Source of the DNA: an uncultured Bacteroidales bacterium
GTDB lineage: Bacteria; Bacteroidota; Bacteroidia; Bacteroidales; Bacteroidaceae
Length of the DNA stretch: 64,000 nucleotides
Direction of reading: 5' to 3'
Assembly (NCBI GenBank): GCA_902788865.1
Contig: CADALZ010000004.1
Span: 1-64,000, forward strand
Of the stretch, positions 28,604 to 36,484 are shown one piece after another (position 1 is the first letter of the stretch; every line of letters starts with the position of its first letter). Both the position numbers and the translations under genes were made by a program. The notes under the pieces were generated by a model. It ran no database searches. It had not been told where the DNA came from and saw nothing but the letters and a program-made list of their open reading frames with translations.

Positions 28604-29908
28604 ATGACACAAAACTTTGTAGAAGAATTAAAATGGCGTGGCATGCTGGCACAGATCATGCCTGGCACTGAAGAGTTGCTTCAGAAAGAAATGGTAACAG
28701 CCTACCTGGGTACCGACCCAACGGCAGATTCACTTCACATAGGCCACCTGTGTGGCATCATGATGCTGCGGCATTTCCAGCGCTGCGGCCACAAGCCTAT
28801 CATCTTGGTGGGTGGTGCCACAGGTATGATTGGCGATCCTTCTGGCAAGAGCCAGGAGCGCAACCTGCTGGATGCTGAAACCCTTTATCACAATCAGGAG
28901 TGCATCAAGAAGCAGGTGGCTAAGTTCCTCGACTTCGAGACGGATGCGCCTAACGGTGCTGAGATGGTGAACAACTACGACTGGATGAAAGACTTCACCT
29001 TCCTTGACTTTGCGCGTGAGGTAGGTAAGCACATCACCGTAAACTACATGATGGCCAAGGACTCAGTGCAGAAGCGTCTCAATGGTGAGGCTCGTGATGG
29101 ACTTTCATTCACCGAGTTCACTTACCAGCTGCTACAAGGCTACGATTTCCTCTACCTCTATCAGCATAAGAACTGCAAGCTCCAGCTTGGTGGAAACGAC
29201 CAGTGGGGAAACATCACCACAGGTACAGAGCTTATCCGCCGCACACTGGGCATAGAGAACGAAGCATTCGCCCTCACTTGCCCACTTATCACTAAGTCTG
29301 ATGGCAAGAAGTTCGGCAAGACAGAGAGTGGCAACATCTGGCTGGATCCAAAGCGCACCACACCTTATAAGTTCTATCAGTTCTGGCTCAATGTGAGCGA
29401 TGATGACGCAGAGAAGTACATTAAGATATTCACCTCACTCACTAAGGAAGAGATCGATGCCCTGGTAGCAGAACATGCCGAGGCTCCACATCTGCGTGTG
29501 CTGCAGAAGCGCCTGGCGAAGGAGGTGACCTGCATGGTACATTCCGAGGAAGACTACAATGCAGCTGTTGAAGCCTCTGGCATCCTCTTCGGAAATGATA
29601 CCCATGATGCTCTGATGAAGCTCGATGAAGACACGCTGCTTTCTGTGTTCGAAGGTGTGCCTCAGTTTGAGGTGTCACGCTCATTGCTCGAAACAGGCGT
29701 GAAGGCTGTTGACCTCTTTGCAGAGCATTCACAGGTGTTTGCCTCTAAGGGCGAGATGCGTAAGTTGGTGCAGGGTGGTGGCGTTTCTGTCAACAAGGAG
29801 AAACTCGCTGCTTTCGATGAAATCATCGGTACCGACCGCTTGATAGGTGGCAAATATCTGCTTGTACAGCGCGGAAAGAAGAATTATTTCCTACTGATAG
29901 CGAAATAA
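28604..29908 (+). CDS. tyrS: Tyrosyl-tRNA synthetase
   Basis: 434 residues, class I synthetase. The HIGH motif appears as [10 protein letters not shown] (near 45), the tyrosine pocket as [14 protein letters not shown] (near 200), and the KMSKS-equivalent as [13 protein letters not shown] (near 232). A C-terminal S4 RNA-binding domain follows ([14 protein letters not shown], near 390). The start is set at the ATG 30 bases after the -7 box. The next feature downstream is a tRNA-Gln gene with its own promoter. Confidence 0.97.
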   Translation: MTQNFVEELKWRGMLAQIMPGTEELLQKEMVTAYLGTDPTADSLHIGHLCGIMMLRHFQRCGHKPIILVGGATGMIGDPSGKSQERNLLDAETLYHNQECIKKQVAKFLDFETDAPNGAEMVNNYDWMKDFTFLDFAREVGKHITVNYMMAKDSVQKRLNGEARDGLSFTEFTYQLLQGYDFLYLYQHKNCKLQLGGNDQWGNITTGTELIRRTLGIENEAFALTCPLITKSDGKKFGKTESGNIWLDPKRTTPYKFYQFWLNVSDDDAEKYIKIFTSLTKEEIDALVAEHAEAPHLRVLQKRLAKEVTCMVHSEEDYNAAVEASGILFGNDTHDALMKLDEDTLLSVFEGVPQFEVSRSLLETGVKAVDLFAEHSQVFASKGEMRKLVQGGGVSVNKEKLAAFDEIIGTDRLIGGKYLLVQRGKKNYFLLIAK

Positions 29909-29919
29909 AACGGCTGAAA

Positions 29920-29951
29920 TTTGCAAAATTCACTGCTTAGCTCTACCTTTG
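29920..29951 (+). promoter_or_regulatory. Promoter for tRNA-Gln
   Basis: TTTG at 29920-29923 and TACCTTTG at 29944-29951 with a 20-base spacer, close to ideal. The tRNA begins 28 bases after the box. Confidence 0.8.
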
Positions 29952-29978
29952 CAGTGGTTTTCAAGTGAAACATCTGTT

Positions 29979-30049
29979 TGGACTATGGTGTAATGGTAGC
30001 ACAACAGGTTTTGGTTCTGTTTGACTGAGTTCGAGTCTCGGTAGTCCAA
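29979..30049 (+). tRNA. tRNA-Gln (anticodon TTG)
   Basis: The acceptor stem TGGACTA (29979-29985) pairs with TAGTCCA (30042-30048), with discriminator A at 30049. The D arm contains GGTGTAATGGTAGCAC. The anticodon loop reads GTTTTGGTT with TTG in the centre. The T arm is GAGTTCGAGTCTC. CCA is not encoded. It stands alone with its own promoter and terminator. Confidence 0.96.
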
Positions 30050-30057
30050 CGTCAAGG

Positions 30058-30086
30058 AGCCCCGCTTAAAAAGGCGGGGCTTTTTG
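30058..30086 (+). terminator. Rho-independent terminator of tRNA-Gln
   Basis: AGCCCCGC (30058-30065) pairs with GCGGGGCT (30074-30081) and is followed by TTTTTG. Confidence 0.93.
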
Positions 30087-30117
30087 TTTGTAGATATCTA
30101 TAAAACCTTTATCTTTA
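30087..30117 (+). promoter_or_regulatory. Promoter for the 30135 gene
   Basis: TTTG at 30087-30090 and TATCTTTA at 30110-30117, 19-base spacer, 17 bases before the ATG. It begins directly where the tRNA terminator ends. Confidence 0.6.
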
Positions 30118-30134
30118 CGCCAAAATACTAAAAT

Positions 30135-31130
30135 ATGAGATACATAGAGGAATTTAAAGCCTTCCTGAATACACTCGAAGGCCAGGAGATACAAGACAAG
30201 TTCGAACTGTTTAATGTGTTCTATCTGCTCGATGACTTCAACAGCATCGAAGCAGAGCGCACGGTGCCCGACCTTATGCGCTATGACCTCGCAGCCTTCT
30301 CGCAGGTGATAGCACAGATGCCAGAACCAAACTCCATCGAAGAAGCTAAGGCGCTCTACATACAAATCATCGACCATACGGTGCCTTGTTTAGATCCCGC
30401 TGACGGTGATTTCATCACGGCAGGCGATTACCGCAACATGCTCCATGCACTGATCTCCCTCTCCTTTGTGCTCTCACATAATTATCCAGCCTACTTCATC
30501 CCCTACCTCTATCGGTATAAGATGTACCAACTGGTACAAACGGCAGAGGCTTGCGACTTTGACTTGCCTCCGATGCCAAAGGCAAACGATTGGCGTGCAC
30601 GCTGTATGTACTATTGGGAACTGTGTGAAACGCTTTACCACTACCGCATCAAGCACGATCTTATCTCTATAGAACTCTGGACATTCCTATACCATTTTGC
30701 GCCCATGTGCATCCCTTCTCTGAACTTTGGAGACCTGCCCGCACCTACGCATATCTGGTGGCTTGGGAAGCGTGAATCTATTGATGAGTATCGTAGCACC
30801 ACCATTACCCATTTACGCCCGTCTGCACGTAAGGGCGACCTTATGGTGCGCTATGAGGCTACGCCTAAGCGAGGCATCACAGGTTTTTGGCGCGTACTCT
30901 CTAATGCCATCGTAGATCCAATAGATCCGCAATACACCTATTGCTATGTGGGCAATCGCTTAGACACCCCACTGCTAACCAGCGCAGAGTTGAAAGCTGA
31001 TGCTTATTTCAGCAAGCATCCGCTTTGCAAACGCCACTTCTTAGACAGCGATGGACGCATGATATCAGAAGCAGACTTGAAACAACTCCTGTCTTTGCTT
31101 CAAGCCAAAGGGTTTGATTGTAAGCTTTAG
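30135..31130 (+). CDS. Uncharacterized 331-residue protein
   Basis: Soluble, no signal peptide. The first two-thirds look mostly helical and rich in aromatic residues (YFIPYLYRYKMYQ, CMYYWELCETLYHY). The last third changes to a beta-rich section with WWLGKRES, KGDLMVRYEATPKRGITGFW and YCYVGNRLDTP. That section loosely resembles PUA/EVE-like modules, but the match is too weak to assign. It is monocistronic between the tRNA terminator and a structured gap. No function is proposed. Confidence 0.7.
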   Translation: MRYIEEFKAFLNTLEGQEIQDKFELFNVFYLLDDFNSIEAERTVPDLMRYDLAAFSQVIAQMPEPNSIEEAKALYIQIIDHTVPCLDPADGDFITAGDYRNMLHALISLSFVLSHNYPAYFIPYLYRYKMYQLVQTAEACDFDLPPMPKANDWRARCMYYWELCETLYHYRIKHDLISIELWTFLYHFAPMCIPSLNFGDLPAPTHIWWLGKRESIDEYRSTTITHLRPSARKGDLMVRYEATPKRGITGFWRVLSNAIVDPIDPQYTYCYVGNRLDTPLLTSAELKADAYFSKHPLCKRHFLDSDGRMISEADLKQLLSLLQAKGFDCKL

Positions 31131-31592
31131 ATCTCTTTTTCGGCTTAACAGCCGATGAAGTTACTCATTCTTTTCTTCGGCACGGCCCGAAGAAAAGAAC
31201 CAAAAGAAGAGCCGCCGTCTGCACATCTTCCGCTAAAAACCACTCACATTTTTGGGAGTGCCGCAAGACGTGCGCTTCGCGCTCTTTGCGGTGCGGCCCT
31301 CTTTCCCAAAAACGTGAGTGGTTTTATTCACGCTCCAGATGTGAGGACGGAACTTTGTCACCCATCCTACCCCCTATTCAATATTAGGAATAAATCATAT
31401 AAGTCCGGCATCATGAAAAAAGCGTAAAGAAATAGAGGGGCTTTTCCCGTGAAAAAGCGCAGACTGTTTGAGCGAAGCGAGTTTCTGCGCTTTAGGAAAA
31501 AGTTCCTCTATTTTAGGTTTTTTCGTGCAGCCGGTGAACCTTTCTTTGATTCGTTTCTTTCGTTTCATGACGAAAGAAATGAATAAAAAAAA
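31131..31592. repeat. Structured non-coding region with nested hairpins
   Basis: 462 bp without a convincing gene. There is a hairpin TTCTTTTCTTCGG/CCGAAGAAAAGAA (31169-31199). A long cruciform spans about 31213-31352, in which AAAACCACTCAC...TTTTTGGGA pairs with TCCCAAAAA...GTGAGTGGTTTT, with ACATCT/AGATGT and CCGTC/GACGG outside. A third palindrome centres on AAAGCGCAGA/TCTGCGCTTT (about 31435-31516), and a last one is TTTCTTTCG/CGAAAGAAA (about 31554-31580). It looks like a composite interspersed element; it may also end the convergent transcripts on both sides. Confidence 0.7.
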
Positions 31593-33500
31593 CTAATAAT
31601 TACCTTTCACCTCATCTACCCAGCGCTTCTTGAGCAAGTGCGCAGCCATCTTTGGCCTGCGGTCTTGCGTGAACACACCCTTGAGGTTCTTGCCTGCCAC
31701 ACGCATCAGTGCCTGACTGGTGCGGAAGTCGGCAAAGGCCCAGATCATCATGCCACTCACAAAGGACTTTGTATTGGCAATGTCGAGGTAGGAGTTTATC
31801 ATCATCTGCTGGAACTCCTCGCTGAACATCTCGTCCTCATTGGCATGGTGGCCAGCGATAGCATCGGCACCAAATTCCGTGACGATGATAGGTTTCTTTA
31901 GTTCATTATGCAACTTATCCAGTTCACCATTGAAGTACATCTTCGCAGTGCTGAAGTTACCATTGTTGGTGTACCATCCATAGTAGCGGTTGATGAGCAC
32001 TATGTCGCACTCTTCCATCCACTCGGCAGGGCCGCCCATCACGCCTACGAAAGCCGCCAGACGGGTAGGGTCTGCCGCCTTAGCTCTATGCACTAAGTCA
32101 CCCAAGAACTCCTTGGCGATGCGGTTCTCTTTCTCATCAGCATCACTGCGACCACCCATCACATTAGCCCCCAATGCCTTTGGCGATGGTTCATTCGCTA
32201 CGCACCAGATGATGATGCTGGGGTGATTCTTATCGCGTGTGATCATCTCCTCCAGATACTGGTCGCACAGCTGCTTACGGCGGTTGATGTTGGCTTCCTC
32301 GTCGAAGAAACCTAAGCCTACCGATGGCATCTCATCGATGATTAAGATACCTTGTTTGTCAGCTTCCGCATACACGCTCTCATCATAGGGATAGTGACTG
32401 GTGCGGAACGAGTTGGCACCCAGCCACTTCATCAGTCCGAAATCGCGTATCATCACAGGCTGCGCCACACCACGTCCGAAGATAGGGAAGTCCTCATGCT
32501 TGCCAAAGCCCTTCAGGTGGATAGGCTTATCGTTCAAGAGCAGTTGGTCGCCCTCCACACGTATGGTGCGAATGCCTGTTTGCAGTGTATAGCTATCCAC
32601 TGTGCGCGAACCTCTTTCCAGCTGCGCCGTCACCTCATAGAGGTATGGATTCTCAGGGCTCCAAAGTTGCACATCAGGCACACTGATTTCCACCTCTGCC
32701 GCTGTGCCTTTAAAGCGCAACGCAGCCGTAGCCACTTGTTTCCCTTGCTTGTCCATCACGACGAGGCGTCCAGCATTGGCACTACCCACTTTCTCCACTA
32801 CCGCCTTGATGCGCCCCACATGGCCAGTGAAGTCGGTTGTCAGTGTGATATTCGTCAGGTGCTCACGCGGCACGGAATAGAGCCATACAGCGCGATGCAG
32901 TCCTGAGTAGGGGAAGAAGTCGTAATTATTATTCGGGAAATTGGTCCTTGACATCTCACCACCGTCAATATTGCCAGGCACACGGTCGGGCCTGATCATA
33001 TTCTCCACCATGATGGTGATGCGGTTAGCGGCTCCCCACTTGATGTAGCTATTGATGCTGAAGGCAAAAGGCAGATGGCCACCCTCGTGCATACCCACAG
33101 GCTGTCCGTTGATCCAGACCTTGGCCATATACACAGCCGAACCTACACGCAGTCCTATGTCGCTACCTTGCCATGCAGTAGGCACATAGGTCGTAGTCTC
33201 ATACCATGAGCACCCCAGATAGTTGTGCTGCTGATCCAGCTGATCGTTCCAGCTACCTGGCACGGCTATAGATGCAGGATTTGGCAATCCGTTCTGCCAT
33301 CCTTCCGTCTCTCCCACCCCTTCAGGATCCAGTTGGAAGTTCCAGATACCAGAGAGGTCCAACCTATTGCGATAGGCATTCTGCTGTGGATAGAGGGCTA
33401 TGTCTTTCGGATTGGCTGCAGTGAAATCTGCAGCATGCAGTGTCATGCTGCTTGTCAAGGCTAATGCAGCAACCATCAGTGCTACGGCGATATTCTTCAT
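31593..33500 (-). CDS. GH2 beta-glucuronidase-like glycoside hydrolase
   Basis: 635 residues with a signal peptide (residues 1-23, ends LHAAD). The domain order is GH2 jelly roll (about 40-200), Ig-like (205-310) and TIM barrel (315-630). The acid/base is E436 in CVANEPSP and the nucleophile about E541 in IVTEFGADA. HLKGFGKHEDFPIFGRG and GANSFRTSHYPYDE are the beta-glucuronidase patterns, and the uronate-recognising NxK is present as N605-L-K607. It probably releases glucuronate in the periplasm. It stands alone, divergent from a flavin reductase, with a -7 box TATATTTG (33530-33537 reversed). Confidence 0.9.
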   Translation of the reverse strand: MKNIAVALMVAALALTSSMTLHAADFTAANPKDIALYPQQNAYRNRLDLSGIWNFQLDPEGVGETEGWQNGLPNPASIAVPGSWNDQLDQQHNYLGCSWYETTTYVPTAWQGSDIGLRVGSAVYMAKVWINGQPVGMHEGGHLPFAFSINSYIKWGAANRITIMVENMIRPDRVPGNIDGGEMSRTNFPNNNYDFFPYSGLHRAVWLYSVPREHLTNITLTTDFTGHVGRIKAVVEKVGSANAGRLVVMDKQGKQVATAALRFKGTAAEVEISVPDVQLWSPENPYLYEVTAQLERGSRTVDSYTLQTGIRTIRVEGDQLLLNDKPIHLKGFGKHEDFPIFGRGVAQPVMIRDFGLMKWLGANSFRTSHYPYDESVYAEADKQGILIIDEMPSVGLGFFDEEANINRRKQLCDQYLEEMITRDKNHPSIIIWCVANEPSPKALGANVMGGRSDADEKENRIAKEFLGDLVHRAKAADPTRLAAFVGVMGGPAEWMEECDIVLINRYYGWYTNNGNFSTAKMYFNGELDKLHNELKKPIIVTEFGADAIAGHHANEDEMFSEEFQQMMINSYLDIANTKSFVSGMMIWAFADFRTSQALMRVAGKNLKGVFTQDRRPKMAAHLLKKRWVDEVKGNY

Positions 33501-33611
33501 AGTAGTAGTTAATTATAGTTTATTTTGCACAAATATAACACCATTTCCTGAAATCCTCCGCATTTTTTGACTACATTTGTATTCGAAGTTAAACAATAGA
33601 ACAAAATCGTT
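33501..33611. promoter_or_regulatory. Divergent promoter region, GH2 / flavin reductase
   Basis: Minus-strand TATATTTG (33530-33537) serves the GH2 gene. Plus-strand TACATTTG (33572-33579) serves the flavin reductase. The -33 elements are not clear on either side. Confidence 0.55.
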
Positions 33612-34169
33612 ATGAAAAAGAACATCGGATCTTATAATGCCGCCTTCCCTACCCCCATCGTGGTAGTAGGTGCTATGGTTGGCGAGAAGCCCAACTGGTT
33701 TGAAGTGGCTTGGTGTGGCATCGGTGATGCCAATATCGTGACCTTGAGCGTGACCCCAAGTCATGAGACCTGCAAGGGCATCAATGAGAACAAAGTGCTG
33801 AGTATCAGCCTCACAGACGATGCGCTGCTGCAGCGTGCCGACTATGTAGGCATCGTAAGCGGTGCCAAAGTAGATAAGAGCAAGGTCTTCGCATGGAGCA
33901 AGGGAGAGCTGGGTGCTCCTATCCCAGACGATGCCCCTGTGACTATGGAGTGCCAGCTCCTCGACACCTATGCAGAGCACGGCATGCACCTGCTCATCTG
34001 CAAGGTGGTGAACACCTATGTGAAAGAAGAGTTCCTGGATGAGAAGCAGAAGGTGGACTACAGCAGACTGAAGCCCATCCTCTTCGAGCCTCGCTTCCAG
34101 TATCTGCGCACAGGCGAGGTAGTAGGTCCAGCCATCGCTCCAGGCAAAGCCTACGCTGCACAGCTGTAA
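33612..34169 (+). CDS. Flavin reductase-like FMN-binding protein
   Basis: 185 residues of the flavin reductase/flavoredoxin split-barrel family. The opening AAFPTPIVVVGAMVGEKPNW and the section VTLSVTPSHETCKGI are the FMN-pocket region of the family. There is no signal peptide. Members reduce FMN with NAD(P)H or carry electrons; the partner here is unknown. It is monocistronic, followed by a terminator. Confidence 0.85.
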   Translation: MKKNIGSYNAAFPTPIVVVGAMVGEKPNWFEVAWCGIGDANIVTLSVTPSHETCKGINENKVLSISLTDDALLQRADYVGIVSGAKVDKSKVFAWSKGELGAPIPDDAPVTMECQLLDTYAEHGMHLLICKVVNTYVKEEFLDEKQKVDYSRLKPILFEPRFQYLRTGEVVGPAIAPGKAYAAQL

Positions 34170-34193
34170 ACCGATACACATATCTCCGAATAA

Positions 34194-34234
34194 AAAGATG
34201 CCTCTGCACCTATCAAAGTGTAGAGGCATCTTTA
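34194..34234 (+). terminator. Rho-independent terminator
   Basis: AAAGATGCCTCTGCAC pairs with GTGTAGAGGCATCTTT around an 8-base loop (one wobble pair). The T run is short. Confidence 0.8.
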
Positions 34235-34241
34235 GTTTAGT

Positions 34242-34552
34242 TGCAATAGTGTAAAAAAAAACTGACCAACTGACCAACCGACCGGTTTTTTTAGGATCAT
34301 ACTGCATAAATATGTAGGAATGGGGTAAAACACTTGTTTGTTTGCATAAATATACAAGTGGGAATGCTAAATGCTTATAGAGTAATTTTTATTTTCCAAG
34401 TGAGAAAAAATTTCTGCCCTAGTGAGAGCGTAATTTTTTCCCTACTAAATCAGACTCAGAAGCAAGTGGCTAAGAAACTGCATAAATATGCAATTCAGAG
34501 TTTCCAAACCGGTCAGTTGGTCAGTTGGTCAGTTTATTTTCACACTATTGCA
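34242..34552. mobile_element. MITE-like element with 47-bp inverted ends
   Basis: The left end 34242-34288 and right end 34506-34552 are inverted copies over about 47 bp with some four mismatches. Both begin TGCAATAGTGT and contain three CTGACCAA-type units, then GACCGGTTT. The 311-bp element has no coding frame. Inside are three palindromes related to TGCATAAATATGCA, at 34303, 34343 and 34479; the last is perfect. No clear target-site duplication was seen. Confidence 0.75.
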
Positions 34553-34644
34553 TTCCATTTAATCCAACTTTCTTTCGAAAAAATAAGACGGGTTTTCAGA
34601 TTTACCAATTTATCACTATCTTAGCGGAAAATTTGAGAAATGAG

Positions 34645-35025
34645 ATGAACAGAACCTTTCACGCACGGATCACATGGAACCAAGTGGTGGTCATGATAGT
34701 GGCTGCAGTGCTGGCAATTTGGGCGTTTTGGATCAAGCAGGCACTGCTGGCAGTGGTATTCCTGCTGATGCTTATCGTACTGATAGAGCGCATCATTCAT
34801 ACCACCTATACGGTGACCACGGATGGGATGCTGGTGCTTTATTATGGACGATTCACCAAAGGCAGGGAGATAAAACTTTCGGACATCCGCAAGGCTGAGC
34901 GCTTCAAAGGATGGTTGACGCATGGGGTGGATATCTTCTACGGAGCCAATGACCACGTGGCTGTGCAACCAGTGAACGAAATCGAATTTCTGAATTTTAT
35001 TCAAAACTCGATAATTAAAAAATAA
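34645..35025 (+). CDS. PH-like domain membrane protein
   Basis: 126 residues. Two adjacent transmembrane helices (about 12-28 and 31-48) are followed by a soluble domain with TVTTDGMLVLYYGRF and IKLSDIRKAERFKG, the pattern of bacterial PH-like (DUF304-type) domains. The function is unknown. The start is set at the ATG 34645 (MNRTFHARI) because the longer frame runs into the MITE-like element; TATCTTAG at 34617 may be its -7 box. Confidence 0.75.
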   Translation: MNRTFHARITWNQVVVMIVAAVLAIWAFWIKQALLAVVFLLMLIVLIERIIHTTYTVTTDGMLVLYYGRFTKGREIKLSDIRKAERFKGWLTHGVDIFYGANDHVAVQPVNEIEFLNFIQNSIIKK

Positions 35026-35137
35026 AAACATTAAAACATTAAAACATATTGAGCGTCGAGAATCACCATTCGGATGGATAAACATGTAGCTTAATCCTCC
35101 ATTTTCCATTCTCAATTCTCAATTAATAAAAATAACT

Positions 35138-36469
35138 ATGAAGTACGATGTAGCGATAATAGGTGGTGGTCCTGCGGGATATACAGCTGCGGAAGCAGCG
35201 GGAAAGGCAGGACTGAGTGTGGTGCTCTTCGAGAAGAAGAGTCTGGGTGGTGTGTGTCTGAATGAAGGATGCATCCCCACAAAAACTTTGCTCTATAGTG
35301 CCAAGACACTGGACAATGCCCGCCATGCACAGAAATATGCCGTGAACGTGACGGTGGAGGGGTTCGACCTTCCGAAGATCGTGGCACGCAAGCAAAAAGT
35401 GGTACGCAAGTTGGTGCTGGGCGTAAAGGCTAAGCTCACGGCACATCAAGTACAGATAGTGACTGGTGAGGCACAGATCGAGGATGCACAGCACATCCGC
35501 TGTGGCGAAGAAACCTACGAGTGTGCCCACATGCTGCTCTGCACGGGTAGTGAGACCTTCGTGCCTCCTATTCCTGGTGTGCAGGACATCCCTTATTGGA
35601 CACATCGCGAAGCACTCGACTGCAAGGAACTGCCTCAGACACTGGCCATTATCGGTGGTGGCGTGATAGGCATGGAGTTTGCCTCTTACTTCACCAGTCT
35701 GGGGGTGAAGGTAACCGTGGTGGAGATGCTTGATGAGATATTGGGCGGACTGGATAAGGAGATTTCGTTCCTGCTTCGTGCGGAGTATCAGAAACGCGGC
35801 GTGCAGTTCTTGCTTAGCACCAAGGTGCTCTCCTTCGAGAATGCAGAAGGGGGCGTGAAGGTGAACTATGAAGGTGGTGAAGTGGTGGCAGAGCGCGTGC
35901 TGCTGAGCATGGGACGCAGACCTGTAACCAAGGGCTACGGCCTCGAAAACTTAGGACTCAAGACGGATGAGAGGGGCAGAATCTGTGTAGATGCACACAT
36001 GCAGACCTCTGCAACTGGTGTTTATGCCTGCGGCGATATCACAGGCGTTTCCATGCTGGCACATACGGCAGTAAGAGAAGCAGAAGTGGCCGTACACCAT
36101 CTATTAAACAAAGCGGATGAAATGACCTACAATGCCATCCCGGGTGTGGTTTATACCAATCCTGAGGTTGCCAGCGTGGGCTTCACGGAGGAAGCACTGA
36201 TACGCGAAGGCATCAGCTACCGCGTATCAAAGCTGCCAATGGCCTATTCTGGTCGCTTCGTGGCCGAAAACGAGGGTGTAAATGGCGTTTGTAAGCTCCT
36301 GATAGCAGAAGATGATACCATTCTTGGCGCTCACTTGCTGGGCAATCCGGCTTCGGAGATTATCACGCTGGCAGGCATGGCTATCAGCATGAAACTGAAG
36401 GCTGAGGACTGGAAGCGCATGGTATTCCCCCACCCTACCGTTGGAGAGATTTTTAAGGAAACATTATAA
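35138..36469 (+). CDS. lpdA: Dihydrolipoyl dehydrogenase
   Basis: 443 residues, a class I flavoprotein disulfide reductase. FAD motif IIGGGPAGYTAAEAAG, redox disulfide GGVCLNEGCIPTKTLL (cysteines near 41 and 46), NAD motif IIGGGVIGMEFASYF (near 172), second FAD motif VYACGDITG, and the C-terminal FPHPTVGEIF with the catalytic histidine. It reoxidises lipoamide in 2-oxoacid dehydrogenase or glycine cleavage complexes; no such partner gene is nearby. The upstream gap has AAAACATT repeats. Confidence 0.93.
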   Translation: MKYDVAIIGGGPAGYTAAEAAGKAGLSVVLFEKKSLGGVCLNEGCIPTKTLLYSAKTLDNARHAQKYAVNVTVEGFDLPKIVARKQKVVRKLVLGVKAKLTAHQVQIVTGEAQIEDAQHIRCGEETYECAHMLLCTGSETFVPPIPGVQDIPYWTHREALDCKELPQTLAIIGGGVIGMEFASYFTSLGVKVTVVEMLDEILGGLDKEISFLLRAEYQKRGVQFLLSTKVLSFENAEGGVKVNYEGGEVVAERVLLSMGRRPVTKGYGLENLGLKTDERGRICVDAHMQTSATGVYACGDITGVSMLAHTAVREAEVAVHHLLNKADEMTYNAIPGVVYTNPEVASVGFTEEALIREGISYRVSKLPMAYSGRFVAENEGVNGVCKLLIAEDDTILGAHLLGNPASEIITLAGMAISMKLKAEDWKRMVFPHPTVGEIFKETL

Positions 36470-36484
36470 CAAATCAGAAAACAA

